A model generated the notes under the pieces. It was not told the DNA's origin, made no database searches, and saw only the letters and a program-made list of their open reading frames with translations. Made by a program: the position numbers and the translations under genes. Below, piece after piece: positions 1 through 10,566 of a stretch of 64,000 nt of DNA. The stretch is from assembly GCA_022495995.1 (NCBI GenBank), contig JAFEMH010001488.1, positions 62,001-126,000 of the forward strand, read 5' to 3'. Source of the stretch: Adenophora triphylla var. japonica. Taxonomy: Eukaryota; Streptophyta; Magnoliopsida; Asterales; Campanulaceae. The stretch's first letter is position 1. Each line of letters starts with the position of its first letter.

Positions 1-613
1 TATATATATATATGTATTTGTTGTTTTATGTAAATTGATAAGGACAAGAGAGAGGGGTGGGGGGACCAAGAGGAGTGAGTGACATCCAACTTACCCTGAC
101 TTATATTGTATTCTGCCATTGCCATGGCAGCATTTGCTCTTGATAGTTTAGTTGACCCCTCTCCTCTCATTGATTAAAAGCTCTTTTCACATAAAAATGG
201 CAATCCAACACTCTATTCTAAGCCAGCCCAACTTGTTCTTGTCTTTTACTTTGTCTATTCAATTAACTTTACTCCATACCTACTCTATATCAATCTTCTC
301 TTGTTTTCTTTCTAGGATTTAATGCAAATTTCATTAATTTAATTTAACTCTACTTTTAAGTATAATTCTTTTTTCTGTTGGTATTTTTTTTATATAAAAT
401 TTACCTATAATAAGGAAGTTAGCTTTCCCTAGTGCGGATATAATACATATTTTAACAAATCTCGCTGAAACCCATTTCAACTTCTTCGTCACTATCTCCG
501 GCCATTCTTTCCCTCTCCATTTTCGGCCACTCTTAAAAGCCATAAAATTATTAAGTCTGAAATTTTACCTTAAAATCAATTAGTTTTAAAGATAGTGAAA
601 CAGGATCTTTATA
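1..613. other. Non-coding flank with short TA repeat
   Basis: The first 13 bases are the end of a TA dinucleotide tract. The rest is AT-rich sequence in which I see no ORF with recognisable protein features, no RNA gene and no clear transposon end. It runs up to the TA target site of the first Stowaway element. Confidence 0.6.
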
Positions 614-880
614 CTCCCTCCGTCCCGATAATAGCTTCACCATTTTGATCCGACACACAAATTAAGGGTGAAAAAAATGTTGTGAGTGTAATAGTAAAAT
701 AGGAGAGAGAATTAGTGGAGGGAATAGTAAATTTGAAAAGTATTGTGAGTATAAAAGTGAAATAAGAGAGAGAATGAGTGGATGAAATAGTAAAGATTTT
801 TTGCCATTTTAGGAAAGGTGAAGCTTCTAACAGGATGCCCTTTTAGAAAATTGGTGAAGCTTTTATTGAGACGGAGGGAG
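614..880. mobile_element. Stowaway MITE (Tc1/Mariner type)
   Basis: The element starts CTCCCTCCGTCCCGATAATA and ends with the inverted complement, GAGACGGAGGGAG, flanked by TA on both sides (612-613 and 881-882). The inverted repeats extend to about 28 bp and include the words AGCTTCACC and GGTGAAGCT. The length (267 bp), TA duplication and CTCCCTCCGT terminus are those of plant Stowaway elements, which are mobilised by Mariner-type transposases encoded elsewhere. There is no coding capacity. Confidence 0.93.
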
Positions 881-975
881 TATATTATATGTAAGGTTTG
901 TCGATTCTCGATTTGGGATAATATTTCTAACACGCCCCCTCACGTGTAGCGGACTTTGTTAAAGCTTACAACATA
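881..975. other. Spacer between MITEs
   Basis: Short AT-rich spacer between two Stowaway elements; nothing else is visible. Confidence 0.5.
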
Positions 976-1259
976 CTCCCTCCGTCCCGCTACAAACCGC
1001 ACACTTTCCTTTTTGGGCGTCCCATTACAAATCGCACACTCCCAAAAAGGAAACTTTATATTAATAAAATATTCACCCTACTCCACTCATTCTCTCTCCT
1101 ACATTATTTTAATACTCACAACACCATTATAATTTAATATTCCCTCCACTCATTCTCTCTCCTATTTTACTTTTACACTCACAACATTTTATTAAAATAT
1201 CATATTCCTTAATTCCCGCGCAAACAGTGTTAGTGCGGATATTAGCGGGACGGAGGGAG
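976..1259. mobile_element. Stowaway MITE
   Basis: It starts CTCCCTCCGTCCCGCTACAA and ends TTAGCGGGACGGAGGGAG, with TA at 974-975 and 1260-1261. The interior contains two copies of the CACTCATTCTCTCTCCTA type block that is common in this MITE family. The ends match well, so it is a fairly young copy. Non-autonomous, 284 bp. Confidence 0.93.
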
Positions 1260-1656
1260 TACTTATTATTCGGGTAGCGCGGGATAACATCGTGGACCAT
1301 TGGGTCTGCACGTGTAATGGACTTGCTCTGATTCTTAAAATTTAAGTTTTCACCTTAAAATCAATTAATTTTAAATGAAGTGGCTCATTATCTTTATATA
1401 TATAGGCAATGTTTGTAAATTCGCGATGTAAAATAATATCTCTAACAAAAATCACACTCTTTGTTTATATCACTTGCTTTCCTTGTAAGCATTGACCACT
1501 ATTTATTTGATTATAAGTTAATCACAATTCTTAAAATTAGAATTGGGTTAACTAGAAGAGAGATACCAGGGTGAACTTGGGTTTAGGTTAGAACTGATAA
1601 TAGACCGTAAAGGAATAGCCCCTTAAGTCTGTATTAAGTTTGTATATTAGTTCATA
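1260..1656. other. Non-coding spacer
   Basis: About 400 bp of AT-rich DNA without a credible ORF or recognised element. The 61-aa minus ORF that overlaps its end runs into the next MITE and has no recognisable features. Confidence 0.5.
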
Positions 1657-1987
1657 CTCCCTCTGTCTCATACCTACCTCATACCTACGTATGTGCATAC
1701 TTTTCATTTTGGGTGTCCCAAATCTACGTGCATATTTCCTAAATTGAAAAGGAATCTTTACTATTTCCTCCACTCATTCTCTCTCCTACATTATTTTAAT
1801 ACTCACAACACCATTATAATTTACTATTCACTTCACTCATTCTCTCTCCTATTTTATTTTCACACTCACAACACTTTCAATATAATACTCTCTCCTTAAT
1901 TTACGTGAAAAATCAAACTGGACACCTAAGTACGAAACAATTTACGTGAAAAATCAAACTGGACACCTAAGTACGAAACGGAGGGAG
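1657..1987. mobile_element. Stowaway MITE with internal duplication
   Basis: The 5' end is CTCCCTCTGTCTCATACCTA and the 3' end is ACGAAACGGAGGGAG, with TA at 1655-1656 and 1988-1989. It is longer than its neighbours (331 bp), partly because of a tandem 41-bp duplication near the right end. Interior pyrimidine-rich blocks match those of the other Stowaways here. Confidence 0.88.
1898..1979. repeat. 41-bp tandem duplication
   Basis: Two directly adjacent identical 41-bp units (1898-1938 and 1939-1979), each running from AATTTACGTG to AGTACGAAAC. The second unit runs into the MITE terminus. It looks like a recent slippage or unequal-exchange event. Confidence 0.9.
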
Positions 1988-1989
1988 TA

Positions 1990-2544
1990 TATATTTAGTT
2001 ATTTAACAGATGTGAACAATAACTACCGACTTATCCAATACATGTCCTAAAGCCTGCTTAAAAAATGTTAAACAAGGTCGGAAATTAAGCTACTTTTTAA
2101 ACTCAACTAAACTAACCATTCAAGTAGGTTTAATTAAATAAGTTTATTAGCTAGGAGACAAGATCATGAGTAAGTTAACACTTACATTTCCAACATAATA
2201 TTATTATTATTATTCACTTGGGAGACTGAAGACACACGTTTATCAATGCTATGTGTTTCCTTTCCTGGTGGTCTCACTAGCCGACTGCTCTACCACATTT
2301 ACCTTCCTTGGAAAGTAAATCTCGAAATTGTTTGTTTTACTTTTTATTTTTACGATCAATTCAATTTAATTTATATCATAATTTTACAAAAATCTAATCA
2401 TTCTTATATAATTATAAATAAATATTATTGATATTATTTTTAATGATAAAATAGTAACAATTTTTATAATTGCATGCAAATAGTTAGATATTAATAAAGT
2501 TGTAGTCAAAATTTCATTGAGTTGAACATAAAAATAAAGAGTAG
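1990..2544. other. Non-coding spacer
   Basis: AT-rich sequence with a short ATT tract near 2200. No supported gene, RNA or transposon end was found. Confidence 0.5.
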
Positions 2545-3015
2545 GTCTGCTGAGAAACGCGTTTCTCCATAACTATGGAGAAACGTGTTTTTAATAGCCA
2601 GAAGCTTTGCATTTGATATCCAGAAAAAAAAATCCAAGGCCAAGACCAAAGCTTCTGGATATCCAGAAGCTTTGGGTTTGATATCCAGAAACTGTTAGGT
2701 GCATATCCAGAAGTATGTGAAATGTATATCCAGAAACTGTTAGGTGCATATCCAGAAACTGTTAGGTGCATATCCAGAAATGTGTTAGGGCATATCCAGA
2801 AATTGCTATTGAAGGTTTCTGGATATCCAGAAACCTTCAAATGTATATCCAGAAACCATCAAATGAATATCCAGAAACATTTTGAAGGTTTCTGGATATT
2901 CATTTGAAGGTTTCTGGATATCACTTTCTAAGGTTCTGGATATCCAGTTCACTGTCGCGCGACAAGTCGGGACTCCTTTCTCCATAACTTATGAAGAAAC
3001 GCGTTTCTTCCTAGA
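2545..3015. mobile_element. Foldback-like element made of GGATATCC palindromes, copy A
   Basis: The two ends are inverted copies of a block containing the palindrome GAGAAACGCGTTTCTC (about 2552-2567 at the left, 2994-3007 at the right). A TGTCGCGCGACA palindrome lies inside the right arm near 2953. The interior holds about 14 copies of the half-site ATATCCAGAA in both orientations; where two meet they give the perfect palindrome TTCTGGATATCCAGAA. The same architecture recurs at 39418-39856, which shows this is a dispersed family. No transposase and no certain target duplication are visible. I do not recognise the family; a MITE or foldback element is the best description, and the exact outer ends are uncertain. 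Confidence 0.7.
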
Positions 3016-3081
3016 TTTTGGCAAAAATAAAAGTGAAACTAACACTTCGAGATAGAAGAAATGGTTACGGTTTGCATACTA

Positions 3082-3400
3082 CTCCCTCCATCTCATACTT
3101 GTAGTACAGTTTTTCACACATATTAAGTAATATATTTTCTAATAGATTAAATTATCTTTGAAATATTTCAAACCCTGAAAATAGCAAAATTATAATTATA
3201 ATTATTTTGGGACAAAATTATAATATTTCAAATACCTAGGTAATTAAATGTTTTTGCAATTGCTATGTATTTTATCAACAATAAATAAGAATATACTTGA
3301 TAAACAATGGCAAAGATTTCTAGAAAATAGCAAAATTATAATTATTTTGGGACAAAATTTGCCTTCTCAAACTATTATAAGTATTTTGGGGCGAATGGAG
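3082..3400. mobile_element. Degenerate Stowaway-like MITE
   Basis: It begins CTCCCTCCATCTCATACTTG after TA (3080-3081) and ends GGGGCGAATGGAG before TA (3401-3402); the two ends are diverged inverted copies. Inside, a block of about 40 bp (GAAAATAGCAAAATTATAAT...) occurs twice, near 3176 and 3325. Confidence 0.7.
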
Positions 3401-3402
3401 TA

Positions 3403-3639
3403 GTATTTAAAATGCGTACATTAATTATATTATTGAAAATACTAATGCTCCAATAAAACTAAAGGCGTAAACATGACATTTATGGTCTATTGGATTTGTC
3501 CTAAAAAATAAGATAAAATTTCGGGTTTCATTTACATATCCTAAAATAATATATTAGTTTCAAAATAAAATAGATATAGTATAACAATAATTTAAAGAAT
3601 GTAATAATAACGTTATTTTTAGGACGAAATTAAAGGAGT
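3403..3639. other. Non-coding spacer
   Basis: AT-rich sequence between a MITE and the Tat 5' LTR. Nothing recognisable. Confidence 0.5.
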
Positions 3640-4411
3640 CGGGCAAGGCCTAATGAATTTGGCCCAAAATAATATTTACACAAGTCTCAAATACGACATA
3701 GGAAATGGGCTTATCTACCTATACTCTCATGCCTACTCATTTTTTCTCACTATGTCGACCTAGATATACTTGAGTGATTTTATAACTAATGCAACAATGA
3801 CGATATATGCCGACCAAGACATACACAAACGCCGACCAAGCATCTTCACATGCCGACCAAGACATACACAAACGCCGACCAAGCATCTTCACATGCCGAC
3901 CAAGACATAACCAAATGACGACAAGAGCCTCCCCGGCCAATATCAAGACAAGGGGAATGGGCTTCCCTACCCTTGTTTATCTCCTTACTCGACATTCACA
4001 CATGTCGTCTAACATTTTATGCTGAGTAGCAAGCTTGCTAGGCATACGTACATAAGGCAATTATAGTCCTACTACAGTAAGGATTATGGGAAATTATGAT
4101 CCAACTAGGATTATAATCCTTATCTCACATAACTTCTTATACAAGGCAGGACTCTATATTCTATACCTATAAATACAAGCAATAATTCACACAATTTGGG
4201 TACGTACACATACACGCATTCTCTTGACCCTAAACTCTTATCAATCGATTTGCTCTCAAATATACAAATGCTTACTCTCATACCGGAGGGCCTTCGCCAG
4301 TGAAGCCACAACTTAGTTTACGGATTTGTTCATCTTTTTCAGGCTATTCAAACATACATGATACAACCTGCCCCTGGATTTGGGCTGATACAAACGTTTT
4401 TGGCATCATCA
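3640..4411 (+). repeat. Tat element 5' LTR
   Basis: This 772-bp stretch is repeated at 22756-22981 and 37858-38359, including the words CCAAAATAATATTTACACAA and GAGGGCCTTCGCCAGT. It ends ATCATCA just before a primer-site-like sequence. A likely TATA box, CTATAAATAC, is at about 4167-4176. The start is placed where similarity to the 3' copy begins; it does not give a clean TG, so it may be off by some bases. It contains one extra unit of the GCCGACCAAG repeat compared with the 3' copy. Confidence 0.8.
3803..3912 (+). repeat. Tandem GCCGACCAAGGCAT motif in Tat LTR
   Basis: Five direct copies of GCCGACCAAG or a close variant, each followed by CAT or ACAT, about 20 bp apart. In the 3' LTR copy (22926-22981) the units read TATGCCGACCAAGGCATA, that is arms TATGCC and GGCATA around GACCAA. 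It lies about 260 bp upstream of the TATA box. It is the Tat counterpart of the palindrome clusters seen in the other LTRs of this window, but lacks the second CG of the core. Confidence 0.75.
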
Positions 4412-4434
4412 ATTTGGTTCTATTGCCGAGAAAC
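4412..4434 (+). other. Tat primer binding site (probable)
   Basis: Directly after the LTR comes ATTTGGTTCTATTGCCGAGA. It resembles the TTGGCGCCGTTGCCGGGGA box found next to many plant Ty3 LTRs, with several changes. The tRNA isotype was not determined. Confidence 0.5.
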
Positions 4435-4489
4435 GATCGAATTATCCTTTGAATAGCTAGAAAAATTCTGCTCCGTTCTCCTAATCCTA

Positions 4490-6344
4490 ATGGAAGAAAG
4501 ATACACTGCTAGTATCACTCCTTATTAGGATAACCCTCATATGGAGGAGACTTATGGTATTGCTGGGACTACTATTCCCCTTGCCAATGGAGGACTACCT
4601 CCTCCTCCACCGCTGAATGATGGGCTGGAACCACTAGCAATGAACCTGCGTTCTAGTGGACAGCCAGTAACCGAGGTGTTACTGAACCCTCCCCGTCGTT
4701 GACGACGAAGAAGACCTACTGGAAGTCAGACGGGGAGGAATGCCGCCCAGGGAGGCACAGGAACATCTCCCCCACAAATTGATTGCATAATTCTTTTGCA
4801 CCGCCAGATGGACACTCTACAACACATTTACAAAACACAAAATGCCTTGCTGCAGTTAGACCTAGAGCACTCACTGACTGAATTCATAAAACCTACCAGG
4901 ACAGGAAATTCCCTAGGGGGAAGTCGTTTTGATAGGCGTGGTCGTCGGGGGAATAGAGAAAATCTTCCCCTGGCCAAAATCTCCCACATCACGACGCTGT
5001 TGGTAGAACCAAGCAAATCCCCGCTCACGATGTTCCTCCTCGTCATAAAGCTCCTGGACATGGAAATACCCGAAACAATGTAGATTTGAGAAATCAACTG
5101 AACAACCAAAGGGGCCAGGAGGTTAATTCGGCAAAAAACCCCTCCTCATCGCAGAACTCCTCCTCGTCCAGAGATGGCTCCTAGGAGGGACAGAACCCCT
5201 CCTCGTCATTTCAGGCCATTGAATGGCAGAGCACCATCTGGACACGGGGATAATCACCAACAACATGAGGAACAAAGTAGAGTAAATGGGCGTAGAGAAA
5301 AAGAAAGGACCCATCGCAGTTCCCACTTTAGCTCAGGGGTTGATGCAGGGGATATTCTTCTCTTGAAAAAGAGAATTGACGAAATGGAAATGGGGAGGAA
5401 GGAAGTGGACGATGACGATACTAGTATCACTCGTCCTTTCTCCCAAAGGAATAATGATCTACCTCCCAATCCGGCTCTCAAGATCCCCAGTTTTGGAAAA
5501 TATGCGGGGACCACAGACGCACGAGACCATGTGCAAAGTTTTGAATCCACCATGTCCCTCCTCACCAAGGCAGATGATATTCTCTGCAAGGCTTTTGCGA
5601 GTACCTTCTCCCGAACATCCTTGTCCTGGGTCCGTGAGCAAAAGAAGGAAAGCATTGACATCTGGAAAATCATGAGTAGGAGGTTCCTGGACCACTTTGC
5701 AACAGCTGGGAAAGAAAGAAAAGATTGATAGACCTCGCCAACATTGAGCAAGGCAAAAAATGAAACCACTCTGAGTTACTAAAATTGGTTCAGATCCATG
5801 GCAGACCAGTTAGAGGAAAGCCTAATCGGCCGGGAGATGATTCTCTACTTCAAATCCAGACTGAGATCTGGACAATTAATCTATGAACTCTCTGCCATTG
5901 AGCTTAAGTCGAAATCTGATTTTTATAATGTGGCTTACGCTATAGCTATGGCAGAAGAGAAAAGGAAGAAAAGGTCTGAAAATCGGAGACAGATGCAGCA
6001 GTTACCAACCAGGCTTCCAATGGAAGTAACTACAAGGGAAAGAATAGGACTCAGGCTACCCAAAAAGCCGAGGTCTTCACCCCACTCACTAAGCCTATTA
6101 CAGAGATCATGCAATCGGTAAACCTACCAGATCCCCGACCACTTAGTTATAGAACAAAACATGTTCGCGACAACTCTACGCCTTCCACAATGACCACATA
6201 CATGACACAGTGAATTGTATCTCACTCAAAAGAATGATCCAGAGATGGGCGGATGAAGGAAAACTTGACCGCTACGTTATGCAAAAGGATAACAAGCGAA
6301 GAAGAGAAGATGATGAGGATAAAGATGATGAAAGGGAAGACAGG
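4490..6344 (+). pseudogene. Tat gag, N-terminal and core part, decayed
   Basis: Structural polyprotein of the Tat element. The frame opens at an ATG near 4490 but meets stops within about 15 and 70 codons. The best part, 5174-5728, has the retrotransposon gag core: a proline-rich lead, then a stretch like PSFGKYAGTTDARDHVQSF, then CKAFASTF, the SWV region, and a downstream SRRFLDHFATA block, as in Retrotrans_gag proteins (capsid assembly). After a frameshift near 5725 it goes on in 5798-6121 with the WFRSMADQLEESL segment, then in another frame from 6210. Opposite-strand ORFs over the same bases are shadows. It ends at 6344, where a retrotransposon has inserted; the frame continues at 14257. 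Confidence 0.8.
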
Positions 6345-7398
6345 TGTAGCGCTGTGAGAAATAATTTTATCTTTTTGAGTCGCCACCTATATTATTCGCT
6401 TGGAAACATAGGAAAACCATTTTGAAAGAGATTTGGGTTTGGGGCTTAGGTTATGGAATGGGTAGGTCAAGGAGCATCCATTCCACCCAATCCGGAGATC
6501 GGTCTTGCTAAAGAAAAGAGAGGTTTTCAATCTTTACAATATATAGAATTAAAGAAAACAAGTAAACCCTAATCAATTTCTTGATTAGGAATGTCGGATT
6601 GTATGCTTCGAGATCGCCTCCATTGACTGAAGGGACTCTAGGCTAATCCTTTTGATGGGATTACACTACTCTAAAATCAATAGAGGGTTTGAGAAGAGAA
6701 ACGAAAGTTAAAGGATGATTATCTTTTTGTGAAGGGATTCGGACAGAGTTTCGACTCAAGTTTAGAGTTGAAACTTGATACGGACAGAGCTTCGCCTCGA
6801 TCCTTGATTTGGATCTTGATGCGGACAGAGATTCGCCTTGGTCCTTTGATTCAGGCTTCGATGTTTGTTAATCAACAAGGTTGATGAACAAACTTTGAGA
6901 GTTGTTTGTGAGTGATTTTAAGGAGTCTTTCGTGGAAATAAACCAACAAAATGTGTGTGTTGTGTGTTTTCTTGATCAAGGATCAGAATTGTCGACCTCC
7001 GAAACACTGAAAGTCATCCAGTATTTATAGGAGGTTGGAGAGGTGAAGGTGGAGAGGTAAAATCCCCTAGGAAGGTTCCAGAACTCCGTTCTGATTGGAT
7101 ACCCGAATTGATAAGGTTTTATCCAAAAAGAGAGTTTGAAACGGAGAAGGAGAGTGATTTATGCACATCCTGTCGAGGGGATATCTCGCGCGAGATATGA
7201 TATCTCGTGCGAGATAACTAGTCGTTTGACTATTTTGTCCTCTTCAGTTGTTCCGTTAGTCAGTTAGGTCCAAAACTAACGAGGTTAGTTAGAAACTTAA
7301 CGAAACATGACGAAACTGATATGCTTTCATCAAACCACAAAAGAGAGATGAAGAGTAGTGTAATCATGTAATTATGAGTTCAGAATGGGGTGTCTACA
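6345..7398 (-). repeat. Downstream (3') LTR of gag-only element
   Basis: Matches 13197-14251 almost throughout. Read on the minus strand it starts TGTAGACACCCCATTCTGAA and ends CTACA. The purine-rich sequence GCCGAGGGGCTC on the minus strand (7399-7410) lies directly against it and is the polypurine tract. Confidence 0.95.
7021..7216 (-). promoter_or_regulatory. CGNNCG palindrome pair and TATA box in LTR
   Basis: On the minus strand two palindromes, TATCTCGCACGAGATA (7216-7201) and ATATCTCGCGCGAGATAT (7198-7181), lie next to each other about 150 bp upstream of CTATAAATAC (about 7030-7021). The other LTR carries the same arrangement at 14034-14069 with its TATA at about 13881-13874. The centres read CGCACG and CGCGCG. 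Confidence 0.8.
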
Positions 7399-7465
7399 GA
7401 GCCCCTCGGCGATAGGTCTTATGAAAGAAGAAGTGTCGTCGATAGAAAAGACATCATTCTGAACA

Positions 7466-7517
7466 CTGGGATGGTCGTGCCGCACGGCTGCCTACGTATC
7501 TCTATCGGAGAATCAGA
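7466..7517 (-). other. Conserved ACTACG...CGTAGG hairpin motif, 3' copy
   Basis: On the minus strand the block runs from GAACTACGTTTTGGTCTGAT to GATACGTAGGCAGC. CTACG at the start can pair with CGTAG at the end. Related copies are at 12719-12777 in this element and at 56879, 57411, 61275 and 61455 in the 51.6-63.0 kb element. It lies close upstream of the polypurine tract. Confidence 0.6.
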
Positions 7518-7679
7518 CCAAAACGTAGTTCAAAACACGAAAAGGTTGCTTTAGGTATCTTGAAAATCATTTTTGAAAATCGAGGAGATTTTCAAGTCGC
7601 CTGTTTGGGCTCCGAACCTGCGGGGAAAGATGTTATAAAACAAAGATTTACCTGTCCGGTCCTTTGCATTCTGTTGGGT

Positions 7680-8600
7680 TTTCTTTTGAGACTGAAGTGA
7701 GGTGACGATCCTGGAGATTCGGGATCGAGCTTTTGTTGAGATGACAATCCTGGCGATTCAAGACCGAGCTTTTTGTTGAGTAGTACTCGACATACTACTT
7801 GTAGATGCTTGACACACCTACTTGGTGACGATCCTGGCGATTCAAGACCGAGCTTTTGTTGAGGTGAGTACTCGACATACTGACCCTAGATGCTTGACAC
7901 ACCTAATTGGTGACGATCCTGGGGATTCGGGATCGAGCTTTTATTGGTGAGTATTTGATATACTAACCCTAGATGCTTGACACATCTAATTGATGACGAT
8001 CCACCTGTAAGGGCGCTGAATCGAGCTTTTTGTTGGTGAGTACTCGACATACTACCTGTAGATGCTTGACACACCTAATTGGTGACGATCCTGGCGATTC
8101 AAGACCGAGCCTTTTTGTTGGTGACGATCCTGGCGATTCGGGATCGAGCTTTTGTTTGGTGAGTACACGACATACTACCTGTAGATGCTTGACACACCTA
8201 CCTGGTGACGATCCACCTGTAAGGGCGCTGAATTGGGCTTTTGATAAGGTAAGTATTTTACATACTGACCCTAGATGCTTGACGCATCTTAGATGTTTGA
8301 CACACCAAATTGTTGACGATCCACCTGTCTAGGCGTTGAATCGAGCTTTTGGTAAGGTAAGTATTTGACACACTGACCCTAGATGCTTGACGCATCTTAG
8401 ATGTTTGACACACCTAATTTGTTGACGATCCACCTGTCTGGGCGTTGAATCGAGCTTTTTGTTGGAATATGCTTGACGCATGGCACTTGACGTGATGGAT
8501 GGTTGCTTGACGCAATGGTTGCTTGACGCGATGGTTGCTTGACGCGATGGTTGCTTGACGCGATGGTTGCTTGACGCTTGAAGAGATGCTTGACGCACTT
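7680..8600 (-). repeat. Minisatellite block in 3' non-coding region
   Basis: Irregular tandem array with units of about 80-110 bp built from the words GTGACGATCC, GAGCTTTTGTTG, GTGAGTACTCGACATACT and AGATGCTTGACACACCTA, repeated about seven times with changes. Near its right end (8500-8580) it turns into a 16-bp array of GCTTGACGCGATGGTT, about five copies. No protein is encoded; short ORFs here are repeat artefacts. Confidence 0.85.
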
Positions 8601-10566
8601 AATTAGATGCATTGCTATATGGAAAGGTAGATGGTAGGCGAAATCCAAACACTCAACATGTTTGATCTAAAAGTAAGCACTTGACGTGCTTTAATTCCTG
8701 CAAGAGGGTTAGTGAAAGCATTTGCATAACAACATATATTCACTTAAGCATTTGTTTGTTCAAGACGATCAATGTGCACTCGACTCCAAGAATCAGCGGG
8801 GAGAATAAGTTTTATTATGTGAGAATTGAAAATTGTTTGTGTGATTTAGATTTTGGTTTAGAAGACCGACTCGTGAGGTCCATCTAAAGATCGAATGAGA
8901 CAATCGTCTAATAGGATTATGTTGAGATAACCCAAGTTCAACACTAAGGTTCGGGATACTTCAAGAATTTTTTGTTGTCATAGGACTTTTTCATCATCAA
9001 GCCCCAAGTTTCTCATGTGATGATCATTGACTGAACGTGGTCCAAACCACTCTAATGGCTTTTGCTACGTAGAACCTATGCTGTCTAATCCAAAGCACGT
9101 ATTTTCCAAAGGCTTCTCTTGACACCAAGCCCCAAGACTTCTTGTATGTTGTAGATGACTTCGCGAACAGGCTTGTGAGGCTGCGTGAATTGAAGAAGGA
9201 TCCCCTCCTTTTTCCCTTTGATTTTTTTTTAGTGACGCACCCTGGTTTTTGCCTAGACCGCCCTTTCGGGTTTTCAATCTAGCGGGCATCTTTTTTGCGT
9301 CTTTTGCTTTTTTTTGTGCTCTAACTTTTACCTAGGCCGCTCTTTAAGAGTTTTCAACCTAGCGAGCCATTTTTTTTAAAAGTATGTTTACTCGAAGGGG
9401 ACTCAATTGAAAGAATCTCATTTAAGGAGAAAGATGAGATCTCAAGTTTAGTTGAGGAGAGACGGACTCTATTTTTGGAAGGTGACCCAAGCATTGACTC
9501 TTTTGGGGAGTGTATTCTCTAATGATGATAGTGAGAAGCAAAGAGGAAAGCCCCTAATGCAGATTTGATTACTCTTGAGAGTTTGAGTAGAGATTGACTC
9601 GGGGAGGAATGGTTAGGAAGCCCCAGTTTTACTGCTTGGATTTCAAGAGTGTGTATGAGAATGGCTAAGAGGAAGCCCCTAGACTCAACCAAGAACGCTA
9701 TATGGCTCAAAGGTCTAGAAAAGTTGTTTCACCTTTAATGGACCTTGCATCATCTAGAAATTTCTTAACGAGTTTGAAAAAAAAGTCAATCACTAGCACG
9801 ACTTAAGGCTAAACATTTTTCTTTATGGATTGATGTTGAAAGTCTTCTTCATTTGCGTTGCCATTCGGGCTTCATTGTAAGAGGATGTTGAGGGATCCTC
9901 TTTTCTTCATTGATATCACTTGACTCTTCTTCTTTGCGGGAGAGTCCTTCTTGCCTTTGTTGAAATTTCATCCTTGTTGTGGGGCGATGAAGGCTTGAGA
10001 GTTCTTCTTTTTCTCTCTCTCTCTTTTTTTTTTTTTTTTGATGCTCTAATTTTTGCCTAGGACGAATTGAGGAGTTTCGAACTAGCGAGCTTTTTATTTA
10101 TTTTTGTACTCTCAAAGCCTTGAATTGAGTAGCCCCACTCTTCTTGGGATGAATGTTGATAGCAGCGCCTTTGGCTTCATTCGTTTGTTGATCATCGACT
10201 TTCAACAGGAGTAATGTTTAGCCTTAAGCCTTTTAATGATAGTTTTCATTTCAAACTTGTTTAGAAGTTTCTATTTTTCGTGATGATTTAAGGAATGAGT
10301 GTCCACTATTCAGCATGGATCAAATGATACTCATAAAGAAAACATCTTTTGGGAAAGTGTTTAGGATAAAGAGATAAATTTTATTGAAACAGACTCGATA
10401 GTTTACTTGACACAAACTAGAGAGGATAGAGATGTACTAGAATGACAGAATGACTCTTCGAGAACATACTAGGAAGCTAACCTAATCTATATTTTTTTCT
10501 TTTCTTTTCTTTTTTTTTTCAAAGGAAAAAGGGAGAGGACGATCGGAGCCCCAAGGTGGTGATGCT
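8601..10566 (-). other. 3' non-coding region of gag-only element
   Basis: About 2 kb between gag and the minisatellite, without a credible ORF. It holds three copies of a hairpin-like module (9249-9290, 9326-9366, 10052-10089) and a T-rich tract near 10020. In a complete Ty3 element this is where pol would be; no protease, reverse transcriptase or integrase motif was seen on either strand. Confidence 0.65.
9249..10089 (-). other. Three copies of a CTAG-bounded hairpin module
   Basis: Minus-strand copies start CGCTAG and end CCTAGG or TCTAGGC. The middle of the 9249-9290 copy reads CCCGAAAGGG and that of the 9326-9366 copy reads CTCTTAAAGAG, two different sequences that both fold on themselves. 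The 10052-10089 copy has CGAA...TTCG. Two copies are followed by TTAGAGCA. This suggests a kept RNA structure rather than a kept sequence. Confidence 0.5.

Noticed and set aside
3737..3946. 69-codon ORF with repeated CMSWSACEDAWSA-like units
   Set aside because: It is the translation of the GCCGACCAAG tandem motif of the LTR.
5254..5769. 171-codon minus-strand ORF
   Set aside because: Lies exactly opposite the Tat gag core, which has clear gag motifs; it has none and is a shadow.
8030..8648. Possible regularly spaced array (CRISPR-like) in the gag-only element
   Set aside because: Units are directly tandem and diverged, with no unique spacers, and the context is a plant retrotransposon minisatellite.
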